DNA of 64,000 nt from CBDDCX01 sp965226925 (GTDB taxonomy: Bacteria; Gemmatimonadota; Gemmatimonadetes; Longimicrobiales; Gaopeijiaceae), in contig CBDDEN010000011.1 of the NCBI GenBank assembly GCA_965226925.1, forward strand, positions 372,001 to 436,000, in the 5' to 3' direction. Below the pieces are notes generated by a model that saw only the letters and a list, made by a program, of their open reading frames with translations, made no database searches and was not told the DNA's origin. This document shows positions 1-8,882 of the stretch, piece after piece (the first letter of the stretch is position 1; the number at the start of each line of letters is the position of its first letter). Both the position numbers and the translations under genes were made by a program.

Positions 1-2345
1 CGACGGACTTCTCGAGGTAGTCGTCTGCACCGGCCTCCAGGAGCTCTCTCTCCACGCTCTCGTTCCCGAAAGCCGTGCTCACCAGGACCGGGATCGCCGC
101 GGTGTCCTTCGAGCCCCTGATGCGGTCGAGGACCTTCCGCCCGTCCAGGCCCGGCATGCTCAGATCCAGGATGACGAGGTTGTAGTCCGGGTCGAGCTTG
201 AGCATGTCCAAGGCCTCGAAGCCGTCCTTGGCCATGGACACCACATGCCCTTCGGTCTCCAGGATGGCGTGGTACATGAGCCGGGCCTCTTCGTCGTCGT
301 CGACCACGAGAATGCGAGTCGGCCCCTTGTCTTCCTCCAACTCATCCTCGGCCGCGATGCCGCCCAGCGAGCGCTCGACTTCTACCAGGGTCGTCTTTCC
401 CTGCGCGACCCAATCGAGTGCCACCTGGTGCATCGTCCTCATGCCCCCCTGTTGGGCGATGCGATGGAGCGTCTGCCAGCCCTTGCGAGCTTCGACGGCC
501 GCCTGGAAGCGCGGCCCGGATATCATGACCTCGTTCACCGGAAGTCGGCCGGAGTATCCCGTGAAGCCACATTCTGCGCAGCCCACGGCTCTAACAACGG
601 GCTCTACATCGTTCTGTTCGGTGAGTCGCTGCTCCTCGGGCGTGAGCTTGCCCCGTACGGGCTCGGCGCAAGCCCCGCACACCTTGCGCATGAGCCGCTG
701 AGCGATGGAGCCCCGAAGCGTCGATGCGATGGTGCTGAACGGCACCCCCATGTCTGCCATCCTCGCGACCGCACTCACTGCGTCGTTGGCGTGGACCGTC
801 GCCAAGACGAGGTGGCCGGTCATCGCGGCGTGGATCGCGGTCTCGGCCGTCTCGTGATCCCGAATCTCACCGACCAGGATCACGTCGGGGTCCTGCCGCA
901 GGATGGCCCGCAAAGCACGTCCGAATGTGACTCCCTGCTTGGTCTCCACCTGCGTCTGGGTGATCTGGGGCAGCTCGTACTCGATGGGGTCCTCGACGGT
1001 CATGATGTTGACCTTGCCATCGGCCCGCTCTCGAAGCGCCCCATAGAGCGTGGTCGTCTTGCCGGAGCCCGTCGGGCCGGGTAACCAGAATGATGCCCTC
1101 CCGCAGGTTGAGGAGCTGGCGTAGACGGTCAAGCTCGATGGCCGGAATGCCGAGATCCTCGAGGGTCTGCGCCGCGTTGGAGTCCAAGACGCGGATAACG
1201 CACTTCTCGGCCACGCCGGCGGGAATCGTGGACACCCGCAGGTCATACGACAGATTGTGGATGCGAACGCGAGCCTTGCCGTCCTGCGGCCTCAGCCTGT
1301 CGGCGATGTCGAGCCTCGACAGAATCTTGATCCGCGAGATCACCCGGTTCATCGCCGACATCGGAAGGTCCATGTGCTTCCTGAGCACGCCGTCGACTCT
1401 GAACCGAATCGCTCCCACCCTTCGGCCGGGCTCGATGTGAATGTCCGACGCGCCCTGCGCGATGGCATCCCGAATGACGAGGTTCGTGAGCTTCACGACC
1501 GGAGTGGACGCGGCGTCCTCCGAGGAGATGGACTCCGGACCCATCTCCTCGACCAACTTCACCGCATCCTCGTCGACATCCTCGGCTACGAGCGTATCGA
1601 GAAGGCTCTCGATGGCCTGTTCAGGGGAGAATCGCTGGTCCAAGGCCTCCTGGATCGCGATGGGGGAGGCGACCTGGAAGATGGTCGTTCGGCCGGTGCA
1701 GAAGCTCAGGGCTCGCTCGGACTCCACGTCCGTGGGATCACAGGTCGCCACCAACAGGTGCCGATCGGTCTCGTAGAGGGCGAAGATGTTGTGCTTGCGC
1801 GCCATAGGCTCGGGCACGAGCAGGACGGCATTCGGATCACGAGCCGCGCAGTCCACGACGTCGAGACGGAAGTACTCGGCGACCAGGCTGCAGAGTCGTG
1901 AATCCTCGATCTTGTAGTTACGGCCCACCACCGACCAGGCCTCCACGGCCGGCGCGTCGGGAGGAAGGTCCGGACGCTCGCCCTCAAGCCCGGCGCGCTC
2001 GGCGATACGTACCATCCAGTGCATGGCGGTCGCTCCCACAGCCACCGCCGGGACGACCGCCTGGTCCGTATCGGGGGACTCTACCGCCACCGCTTCGTGC
2101 TCCGTGTCGCCCTCCACGGCGGTTCCGTCCGCAGCCACCGTCGCCACGTCGGCCTCGTCAGCCTCCTCGGCTTCGACGGAGACCTCCGGATCGTCGCCGA
2201 TCACCAGCTCGGCACCACCGTCGTCCTCGAACTCGGCGGCATCGGCAAGGTCGAACGGGATCTGATCGGGGTCCAGGCCCTCATCACCGAACTCCAACGC
2301 AGGCTCGGGCACATCGACGGAGTCGGTCTTCGTCTCGTCCATCAT
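1..2345 (-). CDS. Type IV pilus/type II secretion ATPase (PilB/GspE family) fused to a C-terminal receiver domain; frameshifted, runs off the window
   Basis: Hexameric motor ATPase for pilus extension or type II secretion, acting at the cytoplasmic face of the inner membrane. After an acidic low-complexity N-terminus (about residues 1-100) comes a T2SSE N-terminal domain (about 105-220), then the ATPase domain. The Walker A motif (GPTGSGKTTT, about residue 420) is read only if one extra G in the run at 1079-1081 is removed; beyond it the frame is open to the window edge, with GEIRD, a CGAC...CAEC zinc tetracysteine (about 550-590) and, from about residue 675, a receiver domain starting TRILVVDDDE with phosphoacceptor in LVILDLSMPG. 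The start ATG overlaps the stop of the upstream cyclase gene, so the two are probably translationally coupled. The family is certain; whether the frameshift is biological is not. Confidence 0.85.
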
Positions 2346-3250
2346 CAGGGCACCATGGCCCTTCTCTTGTCCCGCTTCTCGGCGTACATCGCGGCATCGG
2401 CCTTGGCGAGGAGATCGTCCAGGCTCATGACGTCTTCACCCACGTACCGGGTCGTACCGATGCTGAGCGAGAGCTGGAACTGTTCTTTCGTATTCTGGTT
2501 GAGTTCGCTCAGCTCGTCGCGGAGCCTCCCGACCAGCATGGCCACGTCCTCACTCGACGCCTCCATGGCCAGGACGGCGAACTCATCGCCTCCCATTCGA
2601 GCGATGATGTCGGAGCGCCGGAACGTCGCCCGCAGCGTGTCGGCCACGCAGCGCAGCGCGCGATCGCCGACGTGATGCCCTAGGGTGTCATTGATCGTCT
2701 TGAAGCGGTCGATGTCGAGGTAGACGAGCGACACGCCCCTGGACGTGCGGCGGGCCAACTTCAGGTACTGTTCGCCCAGGTCCTTGAATCCACGCCTGTT
2801 GTAGAGACTGGTCAAGTCGTCGATGAGGGAGAGGCTTCGCAGAGCCGAGAGCAAACGGTGACGCTCGATCGCGTAGCGGACGGAACGTGCCAGCACGTTG
2901 GGCTCCGCTTCCCGCATAGACATGCAATCCTGGGCTCCGCCCTGTACCGTCCGGACCGCCAGATCCTCATCGTCATTCTCGGTGAGCACGATGATCGGAA
3001 TGTGCGGGGCGAAAGCGTCCATCCGCTCGAAGCTCGAGAGCCCCTGGCTGTCGGGGAGATCCGGATCGAGGATCACGGCATCGAAGCCACCAGAGGAAAG
3101 GACCTCGAGAGCGGCGGACATCTCACCGACCCACTCTACTTCCGTGGAGTGCCCGGACGCACCCTCGAACGCCTCTCTGAGGGGATCGAGATGCCGCGCC
3201 TCGGCCTCCACGAGTAGCACCTTCGTGGTGCGGGGTCCACCATCGTTCAT
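2345..3250 (-). CDS. REC-GGDEF response regulator, diguanylate cyclase
   Basis: Makes cyclic di-GMP from GTP in the cytoplasm under control of an N-terminal receiver domain. Receiver domain about residues 8-130 with the likely phosphorylated Asp62 (VILDPDLPDSQ). GGDEF domain about 140-300, with the intact active-site motif GGDEF at 220-224 and an RxxD inhibitory site (Arg211, Asp214) five residues before it, so product inhibition is expected. A GGGAGG ribosome site lies about 10 nt before the ATG. The stop overlaps the start of the pilus ATPase-receiver gene in a TGATG, tying second-messenger synthesis to the motor protein. Confidence 0.92.
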   Translation of the reverse strand: MNDGGPRTTKVLLVEAEARHLDPLREAFEGASGHSTEVEWVGEMSAALEVLSSGGFDAVILDPDLPDSQGLSSFERMDAFAPHIPIIVLTENDDEDLAVRTVQGGAQDCMSMREAEPNVLARSVRYAIERHRLLSALRSLSLIDDLTSLYNRRGFKDLGEQYLKLARRTSRGVSLVYLDIDRFKTINDTLGHHVGDRALRCVADTLRATFRRSDIIARMGGDEFAVLAMEASSEDVAMLVGRLRDELSELNQNTKEQFQLSLSIGTTRYVGEDVMSLDDLLAKADAAMYAEKRDKRRAMVP

Positions 3251-3884
3251 TCTTGGGTCATCCTCCCGATCGCGGGCGTCCGCACGGATCCAGGATCTCG
3301 GCGAGAGCCGGGGAACTCGACCAAGTCGTTCCGGGCGAACAGGTTCGGCGGTGGCACCGCCGACCCCCGAACCTCTGCTGCCAAGTTATAGAGACGCTCT
3401 CGGCAACGCCAAGACCTTGTCGCTCTCGTCCCACGGCCAGTTGCTCTTAGACCGACGGACGGCCCGCGGGGTTCCGACGGAAACGGCTGGCCCCCAATTT
3501 CGCCACGAATCGTCGCAGAACGATCCCCAGGATGGCGCCGAGATGAAGATTTCGCACAAAGACGCCTGGCGGGAACAGTTCGGTCTTGTGGTTGAGCAGA
3601 CTCCACCAAAAGACGAGCCGTTCTGTATTGCTGTCATAGAGCTCCCGGAACGCGGTATGCTCCCCCTGTCGGGATCGCTCCATCAGCCCGTGCTCTCTCA
3701 AAGCGCCTGGCCTCTTGTCTTCCGTCCGTGTTTTCTGTTCCGACTGTTCGACACAACGGTCTCGGGAAGCGTTGCGGGATGGCGACTCCAACCATACGCT
3801 TGCTCAGGTGAGCATCACAGAACCCATGCCCTCCGAGTGCCCCCTGCCCCGCCAGAGCCACTCGACCCGAGCCGCGAGCTCCGC
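3251..3884. other. Gap between divergent genes, with a weak sigma-factor-like relic
   Basis: About 630 bases with no convincing intact gene. On the minus strand, an open stretch near 3447-3791 contains RSRQGEHTAFRELYDSN, which resembles the start of region 2 of ECF sigma factors, but the sequence after it does not continue as a sigma factor in any frame I could follow. It should also hold the promoter of the REC-GGDEF gene. Nothing else is recognisable. Confidence 0.4.
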
Positions 3885-4463
3885 ATGAAGCGACTCCTCC
3901 AAGTGCTGCTGGGCACGCTTGCAGGGCTGATCGTCGCGCTGGCCGTGGTCTGGCCCCGAGGGCAAGGTCCAGCGGTCTCAAAGGGCTTTCAGCCCTACCC
4001 GGCCCCGGACTTCACGCTCACGAGCCACACCGGCGACCGTGTTTCACGATCCGATTTCCAGGGTGAAGCGGTGGCCGTCTTCTTTGGATATACGCATTGC
4101 CCCGACGTCTGCCCACTCACGCTCGCCAAGCTCGCCGAAGCCAGTGCCGCGATCGCCTGCAGCGTACGCGTCCTCTTCGTGACCGTGGACCCCGAGAGGG
4201 ACTCGGCGGAGCGTCTGGCCGACTACCTGGGAGCGCTGGATCCGAGCTTAGTCGGCCTCCGCGGCACCGTCGACGAAATCCGCCGCGTGGCGGACTCGTA
4301 CGGCGTCTACTTTGAACGGAGCGCCGAGGACGAAACCCTTTTCGGCCACTCCGCGCGGACCTTCCTGATCGATCGCGAAGGACGCGTGGCCGAGAGCTTT
4401 CTTCACGACGCCTCGACCGAGGAGATCGCCGCCCTTCTGGAGGTCGTTGCTGGGGGACGGTGA
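3885..4463 (+). CDS. SCO1/SenC family copper chaperone/thioredoxin-fold protein
   Basis: Membrane-anchored thioredoxin-fold protein, known in the family for delivering copper to the CuA site of cytochrome c oxidase or for keeping it reduced. 192 residues: an N-terminal membrane anchor (about 4-24), then the SCO fold with CPDVC (Cys72, Cys76) and the distal His155 in FGHSARTF, the three copper ligands. The start chosen is the ATG right before the hydrophobic anchor; upstream codons in frame have no family match. The stop overlaps the GTG start of the next gene. No oxidase genes are in the window. Confidence 0.93.
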   Translation: MKRLLQVLLGTLAGLIVALAVVWPRGQGPAVSKGFQPYPAPDFTLTSHTGDRVSRSDFQGEAVAVFFGYTHCPDVCPLTLAKLAEASAAIACSVRVLFVTVDPERDSAERLADYLGALDPSLVGLRGTVDEIRRVADSYGVYFERSAEDETLFGHSARTFLIDREGRVAESFLHDASTEEIAALLEVVAGGR

Positions 4464-4861
4464 AGACGCTGCGCTTGGTCCTCGTCCTGGCATGCTGCGC
4501 GGGAACGTGTACAGATGGGCCGGCGGTCGCCCTCGACGTTTCCCTTCGGTTCTCGCCGACTCCCCCGTCCGTCGGTCCGGCCCGCCTCCTTCTCGAGTTG
4601 ACCGATTCGCTGGGTGGACCCGTCACCGGCGCGTCGCTCCAGATCGAGGCGCGGCCCACCGGGGAGCCCGCGCGGCGGACGATCTCCGCCCGGGCACGGG
4701 AGGAGAGTGCGGGACGGTACGTCGTCGATGGCTACGAGTTCGACGTCTCGGGGCGTTGGATTCTGAACATACGAGCCAGGACGATTGAAGGGTCGGAGCT
4801 CGCAAGGGACTTCGAGACTGAGGTGTACGGGGGGTCGCCCGGGGCAGGACCAGGCCGATAG
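4460..4861 (+). CDS. YtkA/FixH-like lipoprotein
   Basis: 133 residues, starting at a GTG that overlaps the stop of the SCO1 gene. The N-terminus has a short hydrophobic stretch ending in LVLAC, a lipobox, so a membrane-anchored periplasmic lipoprotein is expected. The rest is one Ig-like domain with the pattern of YtkA-like proteins (PARLLLELTDSLGGPVTGAS), a family often found beside SCO and cytochrome oxidase genes. A role in copper or oxidase assembly is inferred from the coupling to the upstream gene; no metal-binding motif is obvious. Confidence 0.75.
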   Translation: MKTLRLVLVLACCAGTCTDGPAVALDVSLRFSPTPPSVGPARLLLELTDSLGGPVTGASLQIEARPTGEPARRTISARAREESAGRYVVDGYEFDVSGRWILNIRARTIEGSELARDFETEVYGGSPGAGPGR

Positions 4862-4878
4862 CGGGGTCTCCTAGGCCG

Positions 4879-6270
4879 TCAGTCGGGTGCCCGCTCGGAT
4901 TCGGTCGGCGCCAATGATGCCTCCGCCTCCGGAGATCGCAGGTCCAGAGGAATCGTGAGGCGGGCTCGAGCTCCCCGGCCGGCGGCGCGGTTCTCCAAGG
5001 TCAGAGTCCCGCCGTGCCCTTCCGCGATCTGGCGGCACAACGCCAGACCGATCCCGCTACCTCCCTGCTTCGTCGTGTAGAACGGAACGAAGAGGTTTCC
5101 GGTATCGCCCGTGAGTCCCGGCCCCCCGTCCTCGACCATCACGTGCAGTTGATTGCCCACGAGCTTCCAGGACAGCCGCACGCGCCCTTCCGTTTCCAGC
5201 GACGCGTCCACGGCGTTCCGAACCAGGTTGATCAGAAGCTGCTCCAACTGATCCGCATCCGCCTGAACGGTCAGATCCGGCCCGGGGTCGACGCCCACTG
5301 TTAGACGAGTCTCGACCGCCACGATCCGCCTAACGAGCGAATTCACCTCCACCGGGCCGAGGTGGGGCTCGGGGAGCCTCGCGAGTTGCGCGTACGAGGC
5401 CATGAAGCGGCCGAGTGACTCCGCCCTGCTCGAGATGACCTTGAGGCCGCTGTCAACGTCCTCCTCGATCTCGGGCGGGAGCGCCTGGCGCCCCGTGAGG
5501 CTCTGCAGGCTCCCCGCGATCGATTTGATGGGCGCCAACGAGTTGTTGATCTCGTGGCTCAGCACCCGGATGATCCTCTTCCAGGCCTGGCGCTCTTCTT
5601 CCCTGAGGGCCCGACGGAGGTCCGAGAGCACGATGAGGCGAAGAGGCTGCCCCTCTTGCCGAACGACGGTCCGACGTAGTTCCCAGCGCCCCGTCCCGCC
5701 GGGATGGTTGAGCTCGAGGGTTCGGGGCGCAACGCCGTGCAACGTCTCGTGCAGGCGAAGCTCTTCGGCGGACATCCCGATCACGCGCTCGCCCGGCTGG
5801 CCGAGCAGCTTCTCCCCCGCCCGGTTGAGCAGTCTGAGAGTCTCGTCTTCGTCGAACGCGAACACGGCGAGATCCACCTCTTCCAGGACCTTGCGCAGGA
5901 GCGCCGTGGCCTCGACCGCCCCGAGTCTCTGCTCCCTGAGGACCTCCTCCAGGGCGTTCGCTTCCAGATAGGTAATGGCCAGCGGACCCTTGGTGCTGGC
6001 CCCCCGTACCCGGATAGAGAAGTCTCCCTCTCTCAGCGCGGCCAGCATGTTGGAGAGAGTCTGAAGCGGACGAATGACGCGTTCCCGCACCGCATATGTG
6101 AACCCGAACCAACTTCCGAAGAGGAACAGGGAGAGGGTCCACTGCAGGCGTGCGGAGTAGGGGCCCAGCCATAAAAAGCCGAGCGCGAGGGCCATTCCGG
6201 GCAAACCCGCGAGGAGGACCAGCAACACGATCCGGTAGTCGTGGCGGACCTGCTCCCACCACCGTCTCAC
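4879..6270 (-). CDS. NtrB/NtrY-type membrane sensor histidine kinase
   Basis: Inner-membrane sensor kinase, the expected partner of the sigma-54 regulator remnant just upstream. Two transmembrane helices (about residues 13-55), a HAMP-like segment, a PAS domain, then the phosphoacceptor box VLSHEINNSLAPIKS and an ATPase domain with the N box (LINLVRNAVDAS), G1 (VEDGGPGL) and G2 (GSGIGLALC). I chose the GTG at 6270, preceded by GAGCGGGG and just after the stop of the regulator; an in-frame upstream start at 6333 would overlap that gene and add residues unlike the family. All catalytic boxes are intact. Confidence 0.88.
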   Translation of the reverse strand: MRRWWEQVRHDYRIVLLVLLAGLPGMALALGFLWLGPYSARLQWTLSLFLFGSWFGFTYAVRERVIRPLQTLSNMLAALREGDFSIRVRGASTKGPLAITYLEANALEEVLREQRLGAVEATALLRKVLEEVDLAVFAFDEDETLRLLNRAGEKLLGQPGERVIGMSAEELRLHETLHGVAPRTLELNHPGGTGRWELRRTVVRQEGQPLRLIVLSDLRRALREEERQAWKRIIRVLSHEINNSLAPIKSIAGSLQSLTGRQALPPEIEEDVDSGLKVISSRAESLGRFMASYAQLARLPEPHLGPVEVNSLVRRIVAVETRLTVGVDPGPDLTVQADADQLEQLLINLVRNAVDASLETEGRVRLSWKLVGNQLHVMVEDGGPGLTGDTGNLFVPFYTTKQGGSGIGLALCRQIAEGHGGTLTLENRAAGRGARARLTIPLDLRSPEAEASLAPTESERAPD

Positions 6271-6280
6271 GCGGCCCCGC

Positions 6281-6582
6281 TCATTCCGGCTCGCCGCCCA
6301 GGCCGTAGCGCTGAAGGCGTCGGTACAGAGCACTCCGACTCAGCCCGAGCTCGTCGGCCGCCTTGGAGACGTTCCCGTCGTTCCGGCGCAGCGCCCTCTC
6401 GATGAGGAGCCGCTCGGCCTCGTCCAAGGTGAGGTCCTCCATCTGGGGTTCACCCTCGGCCCGCCTCCGGAGCCCGAGATCCTCCGGGCAGATGCGATCA
6501 CCCTGAGCCATCAGGATCGCCCGTTCGACCGTGTGCTCCAATTCCCGAACGTTGCCCGGCCACGGCGTTCTCGAGGTTGGCC
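6281..6582 (-). pseudogene. C-terminal remnant of an NtrC-type sigma-54 response regulator
   Basis: Only the last part of a sigma-54-dependent activator is present: the end of the AAA+ domain (TPWPGNVRELEHTVERA), a linker, and an intact Fis-type helix-turn-helix ending (NVSKAADELGLSRSALYRRL). The receiver domain, the Walker motifs and the GAFTGA loop are missing. Upstream the DNA turns directly into the 3' end of a TolC gene read in another frame, so the protein has no start of its own. It precedes the histidine kinase gene as its natural partner. Best read as the product of a deletion between tolC and the regulator, or a misassembly. Confidence 0.8.
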
Positions 6583-8030
6583 AGCTCGACATGGAACGTG
6601 TAAAGGGCATCCAGATAGGCCCGCTCCGCGTCGGCCGTCGTGCGCTCCGCGTCGAGCAGCACCAGGAAATTGTCCGCACCCAAGCTGTAGCGGGCCCGGG
6701 CAAGCTCGAGCTGTTCGCCGGCCACCACACGGTTGCGTTCCTCCACCTGCACCACGTTGTACGCCGTCGCCAGAGCATCGTGGGCCGCGGTGACGGCCGT
6801 CCTCAGGCGCAACTCCTCGGCACGGCGGAAGTGGACGGCGTCCTCATAGGCGTTGGCGGCCTGGGACACTTGCCTCTCCCGGGTGAAGCCGTTGAAGAGC
6901 GGAATGCTGACGGCGAGTCGCGCCTGGAACGGGATGGTCTGGAAGCTGAACGGAAAGACCCTGTTGGACTGCAGGATCTCATCACGGACATCGTCCGTCA
7001 GGGCGAAGCGGGAACAATCCTGGGGAAATCCCGACAACGCAGTGTTGAGCCCCGAAGAGATCCCGTTGAACAGCTCGCAATCCGCCAGATTGCCCAAGGC
7101 GCTACGCTCCGCGCCGTTCACGAGAAAATGTCCGTTCTCGATCTCCTGCGTAAAGCCCGACCAGGTGCCGCTCAGCGTCACCGTGGGGAAATAGGAACCC
7201 CTCGCCTGCCGGAGGTTGGCCCTGCGGGCCCCTTCGCTCTCGACGAAGGCCTCGAGCGACGGATGTGACTCGAGGGCCCGAGAGATGAGGGCCGTATTGG
7301 TCCACGTGGGCTCGAAGACCGCGAACTCGCTGACGAGCTCGACGTCGTGGTCCATGTTGAACCCGATGTTCTCCAGCAGGCGAAACGTCTCTACCCGAAG
7401 CGCGGACTCGAACTGGAGCAGGGCCACGGAGTCGCGGCCGAGTTGCACCTGCGCCTGTTTGGCGTCGGTGACGATCGCCGCCTGGGCGTCGACTCGGGCT
7501 TGGGCGATCTCGAGGTTCTCGACCGACCGCTCCACCTGACGTTGGGCGACCTCTACCTGGTCTCTGGCACGCAACGCGGTCATGTACTGGAACGTGACCG
7601 CCGACTCCATCGCGAACTCGGCGGCGACCGTGCGGGCATGGGCGGCGCTTCGATCGGCCTTGGCGCTTTTGACTCCGAAAACCGTGTTCCCGTCCAGCGT
7701 GTATGAAGCCTGAAGCTGATAGTACGATGTGTACAGCGCTCCCTGGTCGACGCCACCCGTGTTGATCGTTCCGATCCTCGAGACGCCGGGGGCCCGGTAG
7801 TCTGCCGACCCGAAGGCCGTAACGGTCGGGATGAACAGGTTCGTCACGGCCTCACGCATCGCCCAATCGGTTGCGGCTTCGTCGTTTTGAGTCGCCAGGA
7901 AGATCGGATTGTTCTCCCTGGCCAGATCGATGGCACCCTCGAGGGTCAACCTATCTTGACCGAGAGCCATGGTCGCGGTGGCCATCAGGGCCGCAGTTGC
8001 CAGGGTCAAGGTCCGCATCGTTTCGCTCAT
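6498..8030 (-). CDS. TolC-family outer-membrane efflux channel, chimeric C-terminus
   Basis: Outer-membrane channel of tripartite efflux pumps. A signal peptide (MRTLTLATAALMATATMALG) precedes the two TolC repeats, with the usual start LTLEGAIDLARENNP and a second half ending in YLDALYTFHVELANLENAV. The last 18 residues or so (AGQRSGIGAHGRTG...) are not TolC sequence: they come from reading the NtrC-type regulator DNA out of frame. I took the ATG at 8030; the ATG at 8018, preceded by GAGCGA, is equally possible. The adaptor and ABC permease genes that usually lie between such a tolC and its two-component system are absent. Confidence 0.85.
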   Translation of the reverse strand: MSETMRTLTLATAALMATATMALGQDRLTLEGAIDLARENNPIFLATQNDEAATDWAMREAVTNLFIPTVTAFGSADYRAPGVSRIGTINTGGVDQGALYTSYYQLQASYTLDGNTVFGVKSAKADRSAAHARTVAAEFAMESAVTFQYMTALRARDQVEVAQRQVERSVENLEIAQARVDAQAAIVTDAKQAQVQLGRDSVALLQFESALRVETFRLLENIGFNMDHDVELVSEFAVFEPTWTNTALISRALESHPSLEAFVESEGARRANLRQARGSYFPTVTLSGTWSGFTQEIENGHFLVNGAERSALGNLADCELFNGISSGLNTALSGFPQDCSRFALTDDVRDEILQSNRVFPFSFQTIPFQARLAVSIPLFNGFTRERQVSQAANAYEDAVHFRRAEELRLRTAVTAAHDALATAYNVVQVEERNRVVAGEQLELARARYSLGADNFLVLLDAERTTADAERAYLDALYTFHVELANLENAVAGQRSGIGAHGRTGDPDGSG

Positions 8031-8054
8031 ATCGATATCCAGGACTCGAATCAA

Positions 8055-8346
8055 CGTCCTACCTCCGCATTATTTCGTGGAAAGGCGGAAAGGGATTCGA
8101 CCGGAGCCAGCCAACTTCGCCAACCGCCACTGCCACACCGTGCACCGCACCCTCCGATCGAACCCCAAGACCGCGTTCGATCCCTCCTAACGGAAGCTTC
8201 GTGCCAGAAACGGTGATCCCGCGTAATCCGTTGTAGCTCAACTATTTACGGGATACACGAAGACGCGGTCGTCGGTCCTGGATGCTCGCCTGCGGGATCC
8301 CGCTTCCCATTAGCGAACACCGGAGGCGAACCCAGGAGGTGCCCCC
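8055..8346. other. Intergenic stretch between the BlaI-type and tolC genes
   Basis: About 290 bases downstream of the BlaI-type gene and upstream of tolC. It should contain the tolC promoter; no clear motif, hairpin or gene was seen. Confidence 0.4.
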
Positions 8347-8715
8347 CTACCCCTCCAGCCTCTCATTGAGGACCGCTCGAAGTCCCTCGAGCTCCTCTTT
8401 GGACATACCACGCCCGGCGATCAGGTGGGTGACAAGGCGCACGGTGGACCCCGAGAAGAGCTTCTGGGTGAGGCGGTTCAGATGGCTTACCTGCGCCTCT
8501 TCACGCTGGACGAGTGGATGATACCGGTACGCCCTTCCCTCGGGCCGGTGAGCCACGTACCCCTTGTCCTCCAACGTCCGAAGGATCGTGAGGACCGTCG
8601 TGTATGCCAACTCGTCCGCCAGCCGCTCGCGCACGTCGGCTACGGTGGCCGAACCGTGATCCCACAGAACGGCCATCACATCGAGCTCACGAGCGGTGAA
8701 CACCACGTCCTTCAA
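8347..8715 (-). CDS. BlaI/MecI-family winged-helix repressor
   Basis: 122 residues, matching the penicillinase repressor family: winged helix at about 8-70 (FTARELDVMAVLWDHGS, YTTVLTILRTLEDKGYV) and a C-terminal dimerisation helix pair. It starts at TTG with a G-rich ribosome site. Family members repress beta-lactamase or stress genes and are released by an M56-type membrane protease (BlaR1), which is not seen nearby; the neighbours are a TolC gene and a secreted protein. A dyad just upstream may be its operator. Confidence 0.9.
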   Translation of the reverse strand: MKDVVFTARELDVMAVLWDHGSATVADVRERLADELAYTTVLTILRTLEDKGYVAHRPEGRAYRYHPLVQREEAQVSHLNRLTQKLFSGSTVRLVTHLIAGRGMSKEELEGLRAVLNERLEG

Positions 8716-8730
8716 CGTTACCCCCCTTAT

Positions 8731-8751
8731 CTACGATAGAACTAGTAGTAG
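8731..8751. promoter_or_regulatory. Putative BlaI-type operator dyad
   Basis: CTACGATAG-AA-CTAGTAGTAG, an imperfect inverted repeat with CTAC/GTAG outer arms, 16 bases before the repressor start. Known BlaI/MecI operators carry TAC...GTA half-sites, so autoregulation is plausible. Inferred from position and symmetry only. Confidence 0.4.
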
Positions 8752-8882
8752 TCTAGCCGGTCGACATTACCCGGTCAACGAGTCTCCGGCCGACGAAACC
8801 GTGGACCCGAAACACCTCGGGCGAGCCGGCGTATGTTGGCCGTCACGCATGGCAGTACCACGTAGAGCGCCGGGAGCCCCAT

